Shown here in pieces: positions 41,618-50,318 of a stretch of DNA of 64,000 bases (its first letter is position 1; every line of letters begins with the position of its first letter). Source of the stretch: Palsa-504 sp963744575 (lineage in GTDB: Bacteria; Actinomycetota; Actinomycetes; Streptosporangiales; Streptosporangiaceae); the NCBI GenBank assembly GCA_963744575.1, contig CAVUUF010000017.1:11409-75408 (forward strand), read 5' to 3'. The notes below the pieces were generated by a model. That model was not told the origin of the DNA. It did no database searches and was given only the letters and a program-made list of their open reading frames with translations. A program made the position numbers and the translations under genes.

Positions 41618-42258
41618 TGCAGACCAGTAACCTGCTCATCGTCGACGACCACCGCGTCTTCTGCCAGGGCCTGGAGACCGTCTTCGCAGCGGAACCGGAC
41701 TTCGATCCGATGGCGATCAGCAATCCTGATCAGGTGCTCGGTATCGTGGCGGCGTGGCGGCCGGACGTGGTGCTGATGGATCTGCGTCTCGGTGAGGTCA
41801 GCGGCGTCGACCTCATCCGGCAGATCACCGTCCTGCCGTCCCCGCCCGCGGTCGTGGTGCTGACCGCCTACGCCAACATCGCCGCGGCGCTGGACGCGGT
41901 CCGGGCTGGCGCGGTGGGCTTCGTGGCCAAGAACGCTTCGGTCGAGCAGGTCATCAGCGCGGCGCGGGCCGCGGTGCTCGGCGGCAGCTGGCTGCCGCCC
42001 GAGCTGATAAGCAAGCTGGTCGCCGAGCACCAGGAGCCAGTCGGCGCGCCGCAGCTCATAGCGCAGCTCACGGCGCGGGAGCATCAGGTGCTCAGCCTGA
42101 TGGTCAGCGGCCTGGACCGGAACGGCATCGCGGGAAAACTGCACCAGTCGCCGAATACCGTCCGCACGCATATCCGCAACGTGATCGTGAAGCTCGACTG
42201 CCACAGCGCCATCGAGGCCGTCGCCGTCGGCCTCAAGGCAGGCCTGCGCCCCGAATAG
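41617..42258 (+). CDS. NarL/LuxR-type response regulator
   Basis: 213 aa; ATG 41617 overlaps the previous stop by one base (TAATG). Canonical receiver: LLIVDDHRVFCQGLETVF (acidic pair), VVLMDLRLGEVSG (phosphoacceptor Asp), VVLTAYA (Thr) and GFVAKNASVEQVI (Lys). LuxR HTH: LTAREHQVLSLMVSGLDRNG, HQSPNTVRTHIRNVIVKLDC. It ends 32 bases from the convergent 1385-aa gene. Complete and expected to be phosphorylated by the kinase two genes upstream. Confidence 0.92.
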   Translation: MQTSNLLIVDDHRVFCQGLETVFAAEPDFDPMAISNPDQVLGIVAAWRPDVVLMDLRLGEVSGVDLIRQITVLPSPPAVVVLTAYANIAAALDAVRAGAVGFVAKNASVEQVISAARAAVLGGSWLPPELISKLVAEHQEPVGAPQLIAQLTAREHQVLSLMVSGLDRNGIAGKLHQSPNTVRTHIRNVIVKLDCHSAIEAVAVGLKAGLRPE

Positions 42259-42290
42259 CGGCGAGACCTCCGCCAGCTCAGCCAACGGGT

Positions 42291-45200
42291 TCACAACCTG
42301 AAGGGCCAGCCCCGGCGCCGGTTACGCCGCTCGCCGTTCGCTGCGATCGGGGCCGGGGGGGCCTCGGCGGCGGCAAAGGACCGCGTTGGCTGGGCGGACC
42401 TGGTGTCCGGGGCGAGGCGGGTCATCGCGGTCTGCTGCGCGGCCTGGCTGGCGGGACCGGCCGGGGTCGAAGCGGCGCCGACAGCGGGAACGGCCTCCAT
42501 CACGATCGTGGCCTCGTCGTCTTCTGACCACGGACGCTGACGGCTCGCCACCATCGTGGCCTCGTCGTCTTCTGACCACGGATGCCGACGGCTCGCCACC
42601 ATCGTGGCCTCGTCGTGGGTCACCGGCGGCCGGTAACGGCCGAAGATAACCGTCGCGTCGCCATAGTCCTCGCGGTCCGCATGCGCAGGCGCGGGCGCCT
42701 GCGGATCGATCAGGCTCGTCGGCGCGTCGTGGGTCACCGGCGGCCGGTAGCGGCCGAAGACAACCGTCGCATCGCCATGGTCAGCGCGGTCCGCATGCGC
42801 AGGCGCCTGCGGATCGATCAGGCTCGTCGGCGCGTCGTGGGTCACCGGCGGCCGGTAGCGGCCGAAGACAACCGTCGCATCGCCATGGTCAGCGCGGTCC
42901 GCATGCGCAGGCGCCTGCGCGTACGAACCGATCAGGATCGTTGGCGAGGCGTCAGGCAGCAGCGGCGCGTAGGGGACCAGCACGATCGTAGGCTCGTCGT
43001 CCTCGTTCCGCGGAGGCGCGTAGCGAGCCGGACCGGCCAGCCCGGCGTCGGCCAGAGCCGCAGGCGCGGGTGCGGGCTTGGCCAGCCCGGCCAGCAGCAA
43101 CACCGTGCGGACCAGGATCTTCAGGTCATGCCCGAGATCGCGGCGCCGCAGGTAGTCCAGGTCGATGGCCAGCTTCGGATGCAGTTCGTAGGTCGCGTAG
43201 TGCTGCTCCGGGTCCTCCTCGCCCAGAATCGTCGCCTTCTGGACTTCGGTGTAGAAGATCTGCCCGGGACCGGTCAGGCCAGGGCGCACGTTGAGGATCT
43301 GGAGCTCTTCGTCGTTGTAGTACGGGATGAATCGGAGTACCTCTGGCCGCGGGCCGATGATCGTCATGTCGCCCCGCAGCACGTTGACCAGTTGCGGCAG
43401 CTCATCCAGCTTGGCCGCGCGCAGCAGGGCGCCGAGCTTGGTGACGCGGGAGTCCGCACGGCTGGTGACCAGCGGGCCGGCCTTGTCGGCGCCCGACACC
43501 ATCGAGCGGAGCTTGAGCATCGTGAACTGCTCGGCCGCCCGGCCCGTGCGGACCTGCCGGTAGAAGGCCGGCCCCCGGCTGGTCAGCCGGACCAGGCCGG
43601 CCAGCAGCACGATGATCGGGCCGGCGATGACCAGCGCGATCCCGGACACCACGATGTCCACCACCCGGCGCGCCCAGGAGTCGACGACGATCTTCGGCTT
43701 AGCCAGCCTGAAGTCCTCGGTCCGCGTGGCCACCCGGAACTGGCGGCGGGCGAGCAAGACCAGCACCATGGTGGTGGTCAGGTAGGTGACGGCGGACGTG
43801 ATGGCGCCGCCCATCGCCCCGAAGCGGGGGATGAGGATGACGTCCAGGACCACGGTGATGATCGCGCCGACGCCCATCCCGACCGAGTTGAGCCCCGGCC
43901 GGCCGATGCCGAGCAGGTAGGCGGACGAGACCGCGGCCGCCCCCTCGATGGACAGGCCGATGATGATGACCTCGGCAGGCGCGATGGCCCCGCGATACGC
44001 CGGCCCGTAGAGGATAGGCAGGGCGATGTAGGTGCCCACGGCCAGCAACGGCGTCATGATCAGGGTCAGCCCGGTGATCAGCGGCAGCACCCGGCGGGCC
44101 TCGGTGGTCGCCTCGGTCCGGCCCAGGCGCGCGTACCGCGGATACAGGACGTAGTTGACGGCCGTCGGGACGAGCCGCATCAGCTCGGCGAACTTCGACG
44201 CCACCGCGTAGACGCCGAGCACGGCGGGTCCCGCCATCGCCCCGAGGAGCACGAAGTCGAACCGCAGGTTCGTCAGCCACAGCATGTTCCCCAGCTGCCC
44301 GCGCGCTCCGAACGCGGTGATCCGCCCGGCCAGGCTGAACGACGGCCGCCCCCAGTGCGAGAAGAACCCGCGCGACCACAGTCGCAGCACCGCGGTGATG
44401 AAGTAGAGGCCGCCGGAGACGATCATCGAGGCGACCACCAGGGTCGACCCGCCCCGCCCGGTGGCGATCCTGACCGCGACATAGACCGGGACGAACCAGA
44501 ACTCCTCGGCCACGATGAGCAGGTTGGCACCCGCGATGTCGCCGGCGCCCTGGCAGCAGGCCTTGGCCGTGACGTTCCACAGCGACGTGACCACCGAGAT
44601 GGTCATGGCCACCACGAGCACCAGCGGCATCTGCTTGAAGAACACGTTATGGAACGGGACGGCGCAGGCCAGCCAGGCCACCGCGCTGATCCCGGCGCCG
44701 ATGACGGCCATGACGGCGATCGTGGGCCGTACCCGCCGGTTCTTACCGTGCTCGCCGGCCAGGAAGTAGGCCGAGGCGGTCGGCAGGCCGCAGGAGATCA
44801 CCACGCCGAACAGCCAGGGCAGCACGCGCAGCAGCGCGTAGTAGCCCAGCACGGTCGGGCCGCCTATCCGGGCGACCAGCAGGCTCGCTATCGAGACGCA
44901 GACCAGCGCGCCCCCCTGGGCGCCCAGATTCCCGAGGACCTGCTTGGACGTCACCCGCGCGCTGGCCTTCCTGGCCATGCCGGGGAGAAACGCCCGGGCC
45001 GCAGCGGGGACGGCCGCGGGAACCGGCGGAATGTACGGGGCGAGAGGCCGGCGCAGGTTCGCCGGATGGCCGTTGCCGTCAGCGGTCTTGGCCGGCGGCC
45101 GGGCGGCCAGCCGGGTCAGGGCAGTCGGCCGCAGCCGGGCAAACCGGCGCTGCACGCTGGCCTGATGCGCGCGCAGCGCGTCGCGGCCCAGCACCGCGCT

Positions 45201-46448
45201 GATGCCGAACAGCATCCACAGCGGGCGGAAGTGCAGGACCTCCTCGTAGAAGGAGTTCACGCTTATCGCGAGCAGGGCGGCCACGAGGCCGGCCGGGGCC
45301 GGCACGGCGGCGGCCATCGGAGCCGACAGCTGCCGCCGCAGCACCGGCCCGGCCCGGATGATGATGCAGCCGGCCAGCAGCAGCAGCGCGCCCAGGCCCA
45401 GCACGCCTCGCTCGTCGAGCGCCGCGAGCCAGTCGTTGTGCGCCTCGTTGGCGTACGGGTAGAGCCCGGTGGTGAGCAGCGGCTTGGTGCTCGCCGGGCC
45501 GAGGCCGGTCACACCGTGGCTCTGCTGGTAAAGCTCGATGGTCTCCTGGATAAGCAGGCCCCGCTCGTTGCTGCTCTGTCCGCTGCGGCCGATCGAGTTG
45601 ACCAGCAGCGGCTGGCCGCTGGTGAGTGCCCATTGCCTGATCGAGTTCAGCGGCAGGACGGTGAAGAACGCGCCCACGGCCAAGCCGACGACCAGGCCGG
45701 TGGCCAGCACCCCGGCCCAGCCGTGCCGCCGGTAATGCTTGACCATGAACAGGAACGAGATGCCGAGCCCGAGCGCGAGGACGCCGCCATTGGATTCGCT
45801 CAGCACCAGCGCCCACAGCAGCAGGATGTAGCCCAGGCACCTCATCCATCGCCTGCCGGGCGTGCGCGAGGCGTACAGGACGAAGATCGTGGAGTCCCAG
45901 TACCAGGACGCGTAGTTCGGGTCGCCGAAGGTGAACATCACCCGGTTGCCTTCGGCTGCGGTCAGCCCTTCGAGCGCCGTGACATGGCCGAGCCACGCCA
46001 TGATGACGACCCCGGCCCAGAAGATGCCGGACCAGCTCCAGGCCTTGAGCGCGATGCGCATGGCGCGCGGCCCGGAAAGCACGTTGGTTATGGTGGTGCA
46101 CCACGCGAACAGCAAGATGTCGATCAGCAGCGTCAGCAGCGCCGTGGTGGGCAGCGTGGAGACCAGACCGGACGCCGCTCCCGCGGCCACGAACAGCGCG
46201 ACCGGGATGAAGTAGGGAGCGCGCAGCTTCTGGTGCGTGCCGGCCAGCCAGACAGCGGCGGTCACGATGGCGACCACGATGAGCAGATCGACCGGCGAGC
46301 TGTTGCCGGGCCCGGTCGGGTGCAGGATCGGCTGGAAGATGATGGCCAGGACCAGCGTGATCACGGCCGCGCGCTGGGCGCTGCCGCGGGCTGGCGCGGG
46401 CTCGGCCTGCCGCGGCGAGACAGCCTCGTGCGTCATCGTCATCGTCAT
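42291..46448 (-). CDS. Wzy-like / Wzx-like / sugar-phosphate transferase fusion
   Basis: 1385 aa in one frame with three modules. About 20-430: O-antigen ligase/polymerase-like membrane domain (HVTALEGLTAAEGNRVMFTF, EAHNDWLAALDERGVLG, the usual His-Asn-x-W periplasmic motif). About 500-905: Wzx/MATE-like flippase (SKQVLGNLGAQGGALVCVSI ... NYVLYPRYARLGR). About 920-1125: bacterial sugar transferase initiating undecaprenyl-linked glycan synthesis (FYRQVRTGRAAEQFTMLKLR, KLDELPQLVNVLRGDMTIIG, PRPEV, RPGLTGPGQI). The C-terminal 260 residues are disordered with repeats carrying DATVVFG and DEATMV. I read no stop or frame break between modules. Last gene of the operon. Confidence 0.9.
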   Translation of the reverse strand: MTMTMTHEAVSPRQAEPAPARGSAQRAAVITLVLAIIFQPILHPTGPGNSSPVDLLIVVAIVTAAVWLAGTHQKLRAPYFIPVALFVAAGAASGLVSTLPTTALLTLLIDILLFAWCTTITNVLSGPRAMRIALKAWSWSGIFWAGVVIMAWLGHVTALEGLTAAEGNRVMFTFGDPNYASWYWDSTIFVLYASRTPGRRWMRCLGYILLLWALVLSESNGGVLALGLGISFLFMVKHYRRHGWAGVLATGLVVGLAVGAFFTVLPLNSIRQWALTSGQPLLVNSIGRSGQSSNERGLLIQETIELYQQSHGVTGLGPASTKPLLTTGLYPYANEAHNDWLAALDERGVLGLGALLLLAGCIIIRAGPVLRRQLSAPMAAAVPAPAGLVAALLAISVNSFYEEVLHFRPLWMLFGISAVLGRDALRAHQASVQRRFARLRPTALTRLAARPPAKTADGNGHPANLRRPLAPYIPPVPAAVPAAARAFLPGMARKASARVTSKQVLGNLGAQGGALVCVSIASLLVARIGGPTVLGYYALLRVLPWLFGVVISCGLPTASAYFLAGEHGKNRRVRPTIAVMAVIGAGISAVAWLACAVPFHNVFFKQMPLVLVVAMTISVVTSLWNVTAKACCQGAGDIAGANLLIVAEEFWFVPVYVAVRIATGRGGSTLVVASMIVSGGLYFITAVLRLWSRGFFSHWGRPSFSLAGRITAFGARGQLGNMLWLTNLRFDFVLLGAMAGPAVLGVYAVASKFAELMRLVPTAVNYVLYPRYARLGRTEATTEARRVLPLITGLTLIMTPLLAVGTYIALPILYGPAYRGAIAPAEVIIIGLSIEGAAAVSSAYLLGIGRPGLNSVGMGVGAIITVVLDVILIPRFGAMGGAITSAVTYLTTTMVLVLLARRQFRVATRTEDFRLAKPKIVVDSWARRVVDIVVSGIALVIAGPIIVLLAGLVRLTSRGPAFYRQVRTGRAAEQFTMLKLRSMVSGADKAGPLVTSRADSRVTKLGALLRAAKLDELPQLVNVLRGDMTIIGPRPEVLRFIPYYNDEELQILNVRPGLTGPGQIFYTEVQKATILGEEDPEQHYATYELHPKLAIDLDYLRRRDLGHDLKILVRTVLLLAGLAKPAPAPAALADAGLAGPARYAPPRNEDDEPTIVLVPYAPLLPDASPTILIGSYAQAPAHADRADHGDATVVFGRYRPPVTHDAPTSLIDPQAPAHADRADHGDATVVFGRYRPPVTHDAPTSLIDPQAPAPAHADREDYGDATVIFGRYRPPVTHDEATMVASRRHPWSEDDEATMVASRQRPWSEDDEATIVMEAVPAVGAASTPAGPASQAAQQTAMTRLAPDTRSAQPTRSFAAAEAPPAPIAANGERRNRRRGWPFRL
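42580..42911 (-). repeat. Tandem repeats in the tail of the fusion protein
   Basis: Three units of about 36-38 residues (HADRADHGDATVVFGRYRPP, VTHDAPTSLIDPQAPA) followed by units of about 17 residues (DEATMVASRRHPWSED). DNA units are nearly identical. Every unit has a Thr-[VIM]-[VL] after acidic residues. Confidence 0.85.
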
Positions 46449-46453
46449 CGTTA

Positions 46454-47454
46454 TCAGCGGCGTCCTGTGAGGCGACGGAACAGCAGCAAGTGGTTGAAGG
46501 CGAACTCGTCGTGGTCGGTGGTCGCGGCGGTGGCCGCGAGGTCGGCGAGCAGCACGTCCCGCCAGCAGGACGAGGGCACGCCAACGCGGTCGAGCCCGGT
46601 CATGACGAACGAGCGCACCAGGTCCGGGTACCAGCCGGCTCCGTCAATGGCGTACAGGACGCCGACCCCCCATCGGCCGGCCCGCAGTCCGGGGTGACCG
46701 GTCACCCGGCGTCCCGGGCGGGTGTGCCGGTCGAGATACAGGGAATACGACGTGGCGAACCGGGCCAGGTCGCTGACCGGCGAGCCGGCCGGGCGCGCGG
46801 CTTCCCAGTCGATGACGCCGAGCACCTGGTTCCCGTCGACCATGAGGTTGCCCGGCCAGAAGTCACCGTGCACGACCGATACCGGCGTCTGGTGACCCGC
46901 CAGGCGACTGGCCAGGCCGGCCAGCTCGGCCAGGTCGGCCTCGGCTCCGGGGCGGCCGGCGAACCGGCGGCCGATCGAATCCGCGACCCCGTCCAGCATC
47001 CGGGCCAGGCTGGCCTGCTCGGGCCGGCCGTGGCGCCGTACAGCCCGGCCAGCCAGCCGCCGGCCGCGGCGAAGTCCGCGGCTACCGCCTCGCGCCGGGC
47101 CGTATGCCGCCAGGAGTGGTAGGCCGCGAGCATCGACTGCCCGGGCAGCGCCGTCATCACCAGCACGGGCCGGCCCAGGTGCTCCACCGTGGCGACCACC
47201 CGGGGGATCGTCGCGGTCACCGGCCCCAGCGGCCGGGCACCGACCTGAGCCAGCTGCGCCGCCTCGCGCTCGACGCTGCGCGCCGCGACGTCGGTCGTCG
47301 GGACCTTGGCCACGTAGGCAGGCCGGGCCGCGCCGGGGGGGAACAGCAGCACGGTCAGCTTCGCGTTCGGGTCTCTCGACATCGCCAGGCACGCCGCCCG
47401 GCCTCCCACCTGATCGATGAAGGAGGCCAGCGTCCGCGGCGGGGCAATGGTCAT
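46454..47454 (-). CDS. APH-like phosphotransferase, one frameshift
   Basis: About 333 codons. From ATG 47454 (4-nt overlap with the 90-aa gene) the N-lobe reads RPAYVAKVPTTDVAARSVER (ATP-lysine), GRPVLVMTALPGQSMLAAYH to FAAAGGWLAGLYG. Near 47035 the reading must shift by one base to continue QASLARMLDGVADSIGRRFA, then the catalytic loop VVHGDFWPGNLMVDG and the metal Asp in VIDWEAARP to 46454. So the kinase has all motifs but is broken by a 1-nt deletion or sequencing error. The family phosphorylates small molecules such as sugars or aminoglycosides; an anomeric sugar kinase role would suit the locus. Confidence 0.72.
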
Positions 47455-47723
47455 TCCGGTCGCCCGACCTGGACCATGCCGCCGGCCCGGAGCGCGGCCG
47501 CGAGCAGCCACGACGCGCGGTAGCGGAACATGCGCAGTCCCACGGTCACGACCATGCTGACCGCCGGCCCGGCGCCGGGCGGCACCGACAGCACCGAATC
47601 GGCCAGGTAGCGCAGCACGGCCCGGTCCGAGCTGGCCACGATCAGCGGACGCCGCCGCGGCACCGCGATGTAGGCCCCGGCGGGCAGCACGGCGGGCCAG
47701 GGGGTGTCTTCGGCCAGGTTCAT
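47451..47723 (-). CDS. 90-aa protein between RtcB-like and kinase genes
   Basis: ATG 47723 and the stop each overlap neighbours by 4 nt (ATGA type). Product: MNLAEDTPWPAVLPAGAYIA, RRRPLIVASSDRAVLRYLAD, then a hydrophobic-basic end LRMFRYRASWLLAAALRAGG. No known domain. The double overlap shows it is translated with its neighbours. Possibly a partner of the RtcB-like protein or the HprK-like kinase; no direct evidence. Confidence 0.65.
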   Translation of the reverse strand: MNLAEDTPWPAVLPAGAYIAVPRRRPLIVASSDRAVLRYLADSVLSVPPGAGPAVSMVVTVGLRMFRYRASWLLAAALRAGGMVQVGRPE

Positions 47724-49153
47724 GTCAGCACCGCGAACGGGCGCATCCTGGCCACCGGCCGCACCAGGCCGTGCCCGGTGAGGATGCCGAGGGCCTCGTC
47801 GACGCCGCGGTCGTCCAGGTGCGGTACCTCGGCGGGCGCAGTGCCGTCGTAGCGGTGACGAGCCGTCGTCCGGCCCTTCGGGTCGGGCCCGGAGCGGCCG
47901 GACCGCTCGAAGGCGGAGATGATGCTGCCGGTGCCGTGACACGCGGTGTACAGGCTGCGCTGCGCGGCATCGTCCGGCACGCACAGGTAGGACGAGGTGC
48001 GGTTGGTGCCGGGCAGCAGCAGCGGCTGGCCGGTCCTGGCGAAGACCGGGTGGTCTTTCATCTGGGCCGCCGGATAGGCGCGGCAGGCGTTGTGCCGGTG
48101 CACGAACGCGCGCGTTCCGTCCACCTCTTCCTCGTAGATCGAGTTGTGCGGCGAGTCGACCACCAGGCTCGCGGTCGCGCCGAAGGCGGAGCTGGCCATC
48201 CGGCGCAGCTCTGCGTAGGTGGCCATCCGGTAGGCGAAGCCGTAGTTCATGGCGAGCCGCGTGGCCAGCAGCACCCGCCGGCCGTCGTCGCCGTCGACGG
48301 GGACCGAGGGGCAGCCCTCGGTGAAGTAGGCCGCCAGCCGCTGCTTGATCCCGGACCGCGGCGTGAGCAGGTGGGTGAGCGGTCGCTGCACCGCCATCTC
48401 CGCGCGCAGCATCCGGGACGCGCTCTTGCGCCGGGCGTACAAGGCGCCGAGCTGGCCGGTCAGAACCCCGCCGCCGTTGTGGAACTGCACGGTGACCTGC
48501 CCGGGGCGGATGCCGAGCTCGGCCGCCGCGGCCGGGTCGAGGATGTCCTCGACCTCCTGCAGTTCGAGGAAGTGCGTGCTCGGGCCGATGCCGCCGAAGC
48601 GCAGGCGGCTCATCTGGACCACCAGCCACGGCAGCTCCTTGGCGGCGCGCTTGACGCCGCCGTACGCGTCGATGTCGAGCCGGCCGCGCTCCTCGATGTG
48701 GTCTAGCTCGTCGCCGGACAGGCCGTAGCGCTCGGCGGCGAAGTCGGCCCCCTCGGTCGCGGCCCGCAGCACCTCCCTGGACGTCAGCTCCCGGCGCCAG
48801 TTCGGCGGGCTCGGGAACCGCCCGGCGACCTGGCGGTAGAAGTCGGTCACCGCGCCGGCCGACGGCCGCTCGATGTCCAGCGTCATCAGCGCCATGCCGC
48901 AGTTGAGCGCGGCGTCGGTCAGCGCGGGCCGGATCTCGCCCTTGGTGGCGACCGCGATGCTCGACGGCATCTCCGACTTGGCCTTATGGCAGAAATCGGG
49001 CAGGACCACGGGCGGCGCCGCGAGGCCCACGCCGTCCGTTCCCTCGCCGAGGCGCTCGATCATGCCCTGGTCGGCGGGGGCGGCCTCGCTGTCGAACACG
49101 GTGAACTGGCGATCCTCGGCGTCACGCGAGCCGGTGAGGACCTCTATTTCCAT
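47720..49153 (-). CDS. Divergent RtcB-like protein in the polysaccharide operon
   Basis: 477 aa from ATG 49153 (AGGGACGAG). RtcB RNA ligase landmarks in order: LPDFCHKAKSEMPSS, ALNCGMALMTLDIE (metal Cys85; the preceding DxG is lost, Asp replaced by Ala), THFLELQEVEDI (His194), QFHNGGGVLTGQLG (His225; HSGSRG altered), VVDSPHNSIYEEEVDG (His336), FVHRHNACRAYPAA (HRKGA altered), GQPLLLPGTNRTSSYLCV and the nucleotidyl-accepting His406 in CHGTGS. Metal histidines and the guanylylation His persist while RNA/GTP-contact loops differ. Target unknown; it overlaps a 90-aa gene and follows an aminotransferase, an odd setting for RNA repair. Confidence 0.8.
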   Translation of the reverse strand: MEIEVLTGSRDAEDRQFTVFDSEAAPADQGMIERLGEGTDGVGLAAPPVVLPDFCHKAKSEMPSSIAVATKGEIRPALTDAALNCGMALMTLDIERPSAGAVTDFYRQVAGRFPSPPNWRRELTSREVLRAATEGADFAAERYGLSGDELDHIEERGRLDIDAYGGVKRAAKELPWLVVQMSRLRFGGIGPSTHFLELQEVEDILDPAAAAELGIRPGQVTVQFHNGGGVLTGQLGALYARRKSASRMLRAEMAVQRPLTHLLTPRSGIKQRLAAYFTEGCPSVPVDGDDGRRVLLATRLAMNYGFAYRMATYAELRRMASSAFGATASLVVDSPHNSIYEEEVDGTRAFVHRHNACRAYPAAQMKDHPVFARTGQPLLLPGTNRTSSYLCVPDDAAQRSLYTACHGTGSIISAFERSGRSGPDPKGRTTARHRYDGTAPAEVPHLDDRGVDEALGILTGHGLVRPVARMRPFAVLT

Positions 49154-49163
49154 CTCGTCCCTT

Positions 49164-50318
49164 TCATGCCGCGAGACCGTCGAGTGCCTCGCATACACGG
49201 TCTACGTCGGAATCGGTCAGGCCGGGGTGCATCGGCAGTGACAGCAGCCGCGGGAAGATCTGGTCCGCGGCCGACAGCTCGCCGCATGCCTCCAGGCCGA
49301 GCAGGTTGCGGAAGTACGGCAGGTGATGAACCGGAATGAAGTGCACCGAGGTGCCGATGCCTGCCTCGGCCAGCCGCTCGGCCGCGGTGTCACGGTCGGC
49401 ACCGAACGGCCGGTGGTGAATGCGCACGATGTACAGATGCCAGGCGTGGGCGTCCGCCGCCGGGCGCGGCGGGAGCTCGAGGCCCTCGATGCCAGCGAGT
49501 TGCCGGTCGTACCGCGCGGCGATGGCCGCCCGGCGCTGCTGCCAGCTCTGCAGGCGGCGCAGCTGCTCCCGGCCGATGGCGGCCTGCAGGTCGGTGAAGT
49601 TCGCCTTCATCCCGGCTTCCTCGACCGTGTACCGCCAGGTGCCGGACCGGTGGTACCGGCGCCAGGCGTCGCCGCTCATCCCGTGCAGCCGCATCCGGCG
49701 CCAGCGCTCGGCCAAGTCGCCGTCGGTCGTGGTGATCGCGCCGCCCTCGCCGATCGGGAGGTTCTTAGTGGCGTAGAAGCTGAAGCACCCGGCACGCGAG
49801 AAGCTGCCCACCGGCCGGGCCCCCAGGGTGGCGCCGAGGCCGTGCGCGGCGTCTTCCACCACGTTTCCGTTCGGTATACCCGCCGCCTCAGCCAGCTCCG
49901 CGCCGTCCACCGGATAGCCGGCCATGTGCTGGATGACCATGGCCACCGCGCCGTGCCTGGCCGCCGCCTTGGCCACGCCCTCCGCGGACACGGTGAGGGT
50001 CGCCTCGTCCGTGTCCACCAGCACCGGCCGCAGCCCGGCGTGGATGATCGCCTGGACGGCGCCGCAGAAGGTGAGCGTCGGGGTCAGGACCGGCGCCCCG
50101 GGCGGCAGGCCCAGCCCGGCCAGGGCCAGCTCGATGGCCGCGGTGCACGAGCTGACCGCGACCGTGTGCGGAGCGTCCACCCACGCGCCGAACTCCCGCT
50201 CGAACGCGAGCGACTCGGCGCCCATCGTCACCCAGCCGCTGGCCAGCACCCGGACCGCGGCCTGCTGGGCCTCGGGCGTTATCTCGGTGCGGCAGAAGGG
50301 CACCTGCTGCGCCGTCAC
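49164..50318 (-). CDS. DegT/DnrJ/EryC1/StrS sugar aminotransferase
   Basis: 384-aa PLP enzyme aminating a keto-sugar nucleotide. Motifs: VAVSSCTAAIELALAGLGLP, VVEDAAHGLGATLGARPVGS, PLP lysine in SFYATKNLPIGEGGAI, MKANFTDLQAAIGREQLRRL and SVHFIPVHHLPYF. GTG 50318 overlaps the GT4 stop by 4 nt. With the dehydratase at 52476 it should make a UDP- or dTDP-amino-deoxy sugar, which the formyltransferase at 56713 could modify. Confidence 0.92.
   Translation of the reverse strand: MTAQQVPFCRTEITPEAQQAAVRVLASGWVTMGAESLAFEREFGAWVDAPHTVAVSSCTAAIELALAGLGLPPGAPVLTPTLTFCGAVQAIIHAGLRPVLVDTDEATLTVSAEGVAKAAARHGAVAMVIQHMAGYPVDGAELAEAAGIPNGNVVEDAAHGLGATLGARPVGSFSRAGCFSFYATKNLPIGEGGAITTTDGDLAERWRRMRLHGMSGDAWRRYHRSGTWRYTVEEAGMKANFTDLQAAIGREQLRRLQSWQQRRAAIAARYDRQLAGIEGLELPPRPAADAHAWHLYIVRIHHRPFGADRDTAAERLAEAGIGTSVHFIPVHHLPYFRNLLGLEACGELSAADQIFPRLLSLPMHPGLTDSDVDRVCEALDGLAA

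Noticed and set aside
42582..46697. 1371-codon plus-strand open frame opposite the fusion protein
   Set aside because: Composition is D/Q/R/H/G-rich with no domain; mirrors the third-position bias of the minus-strand gene.
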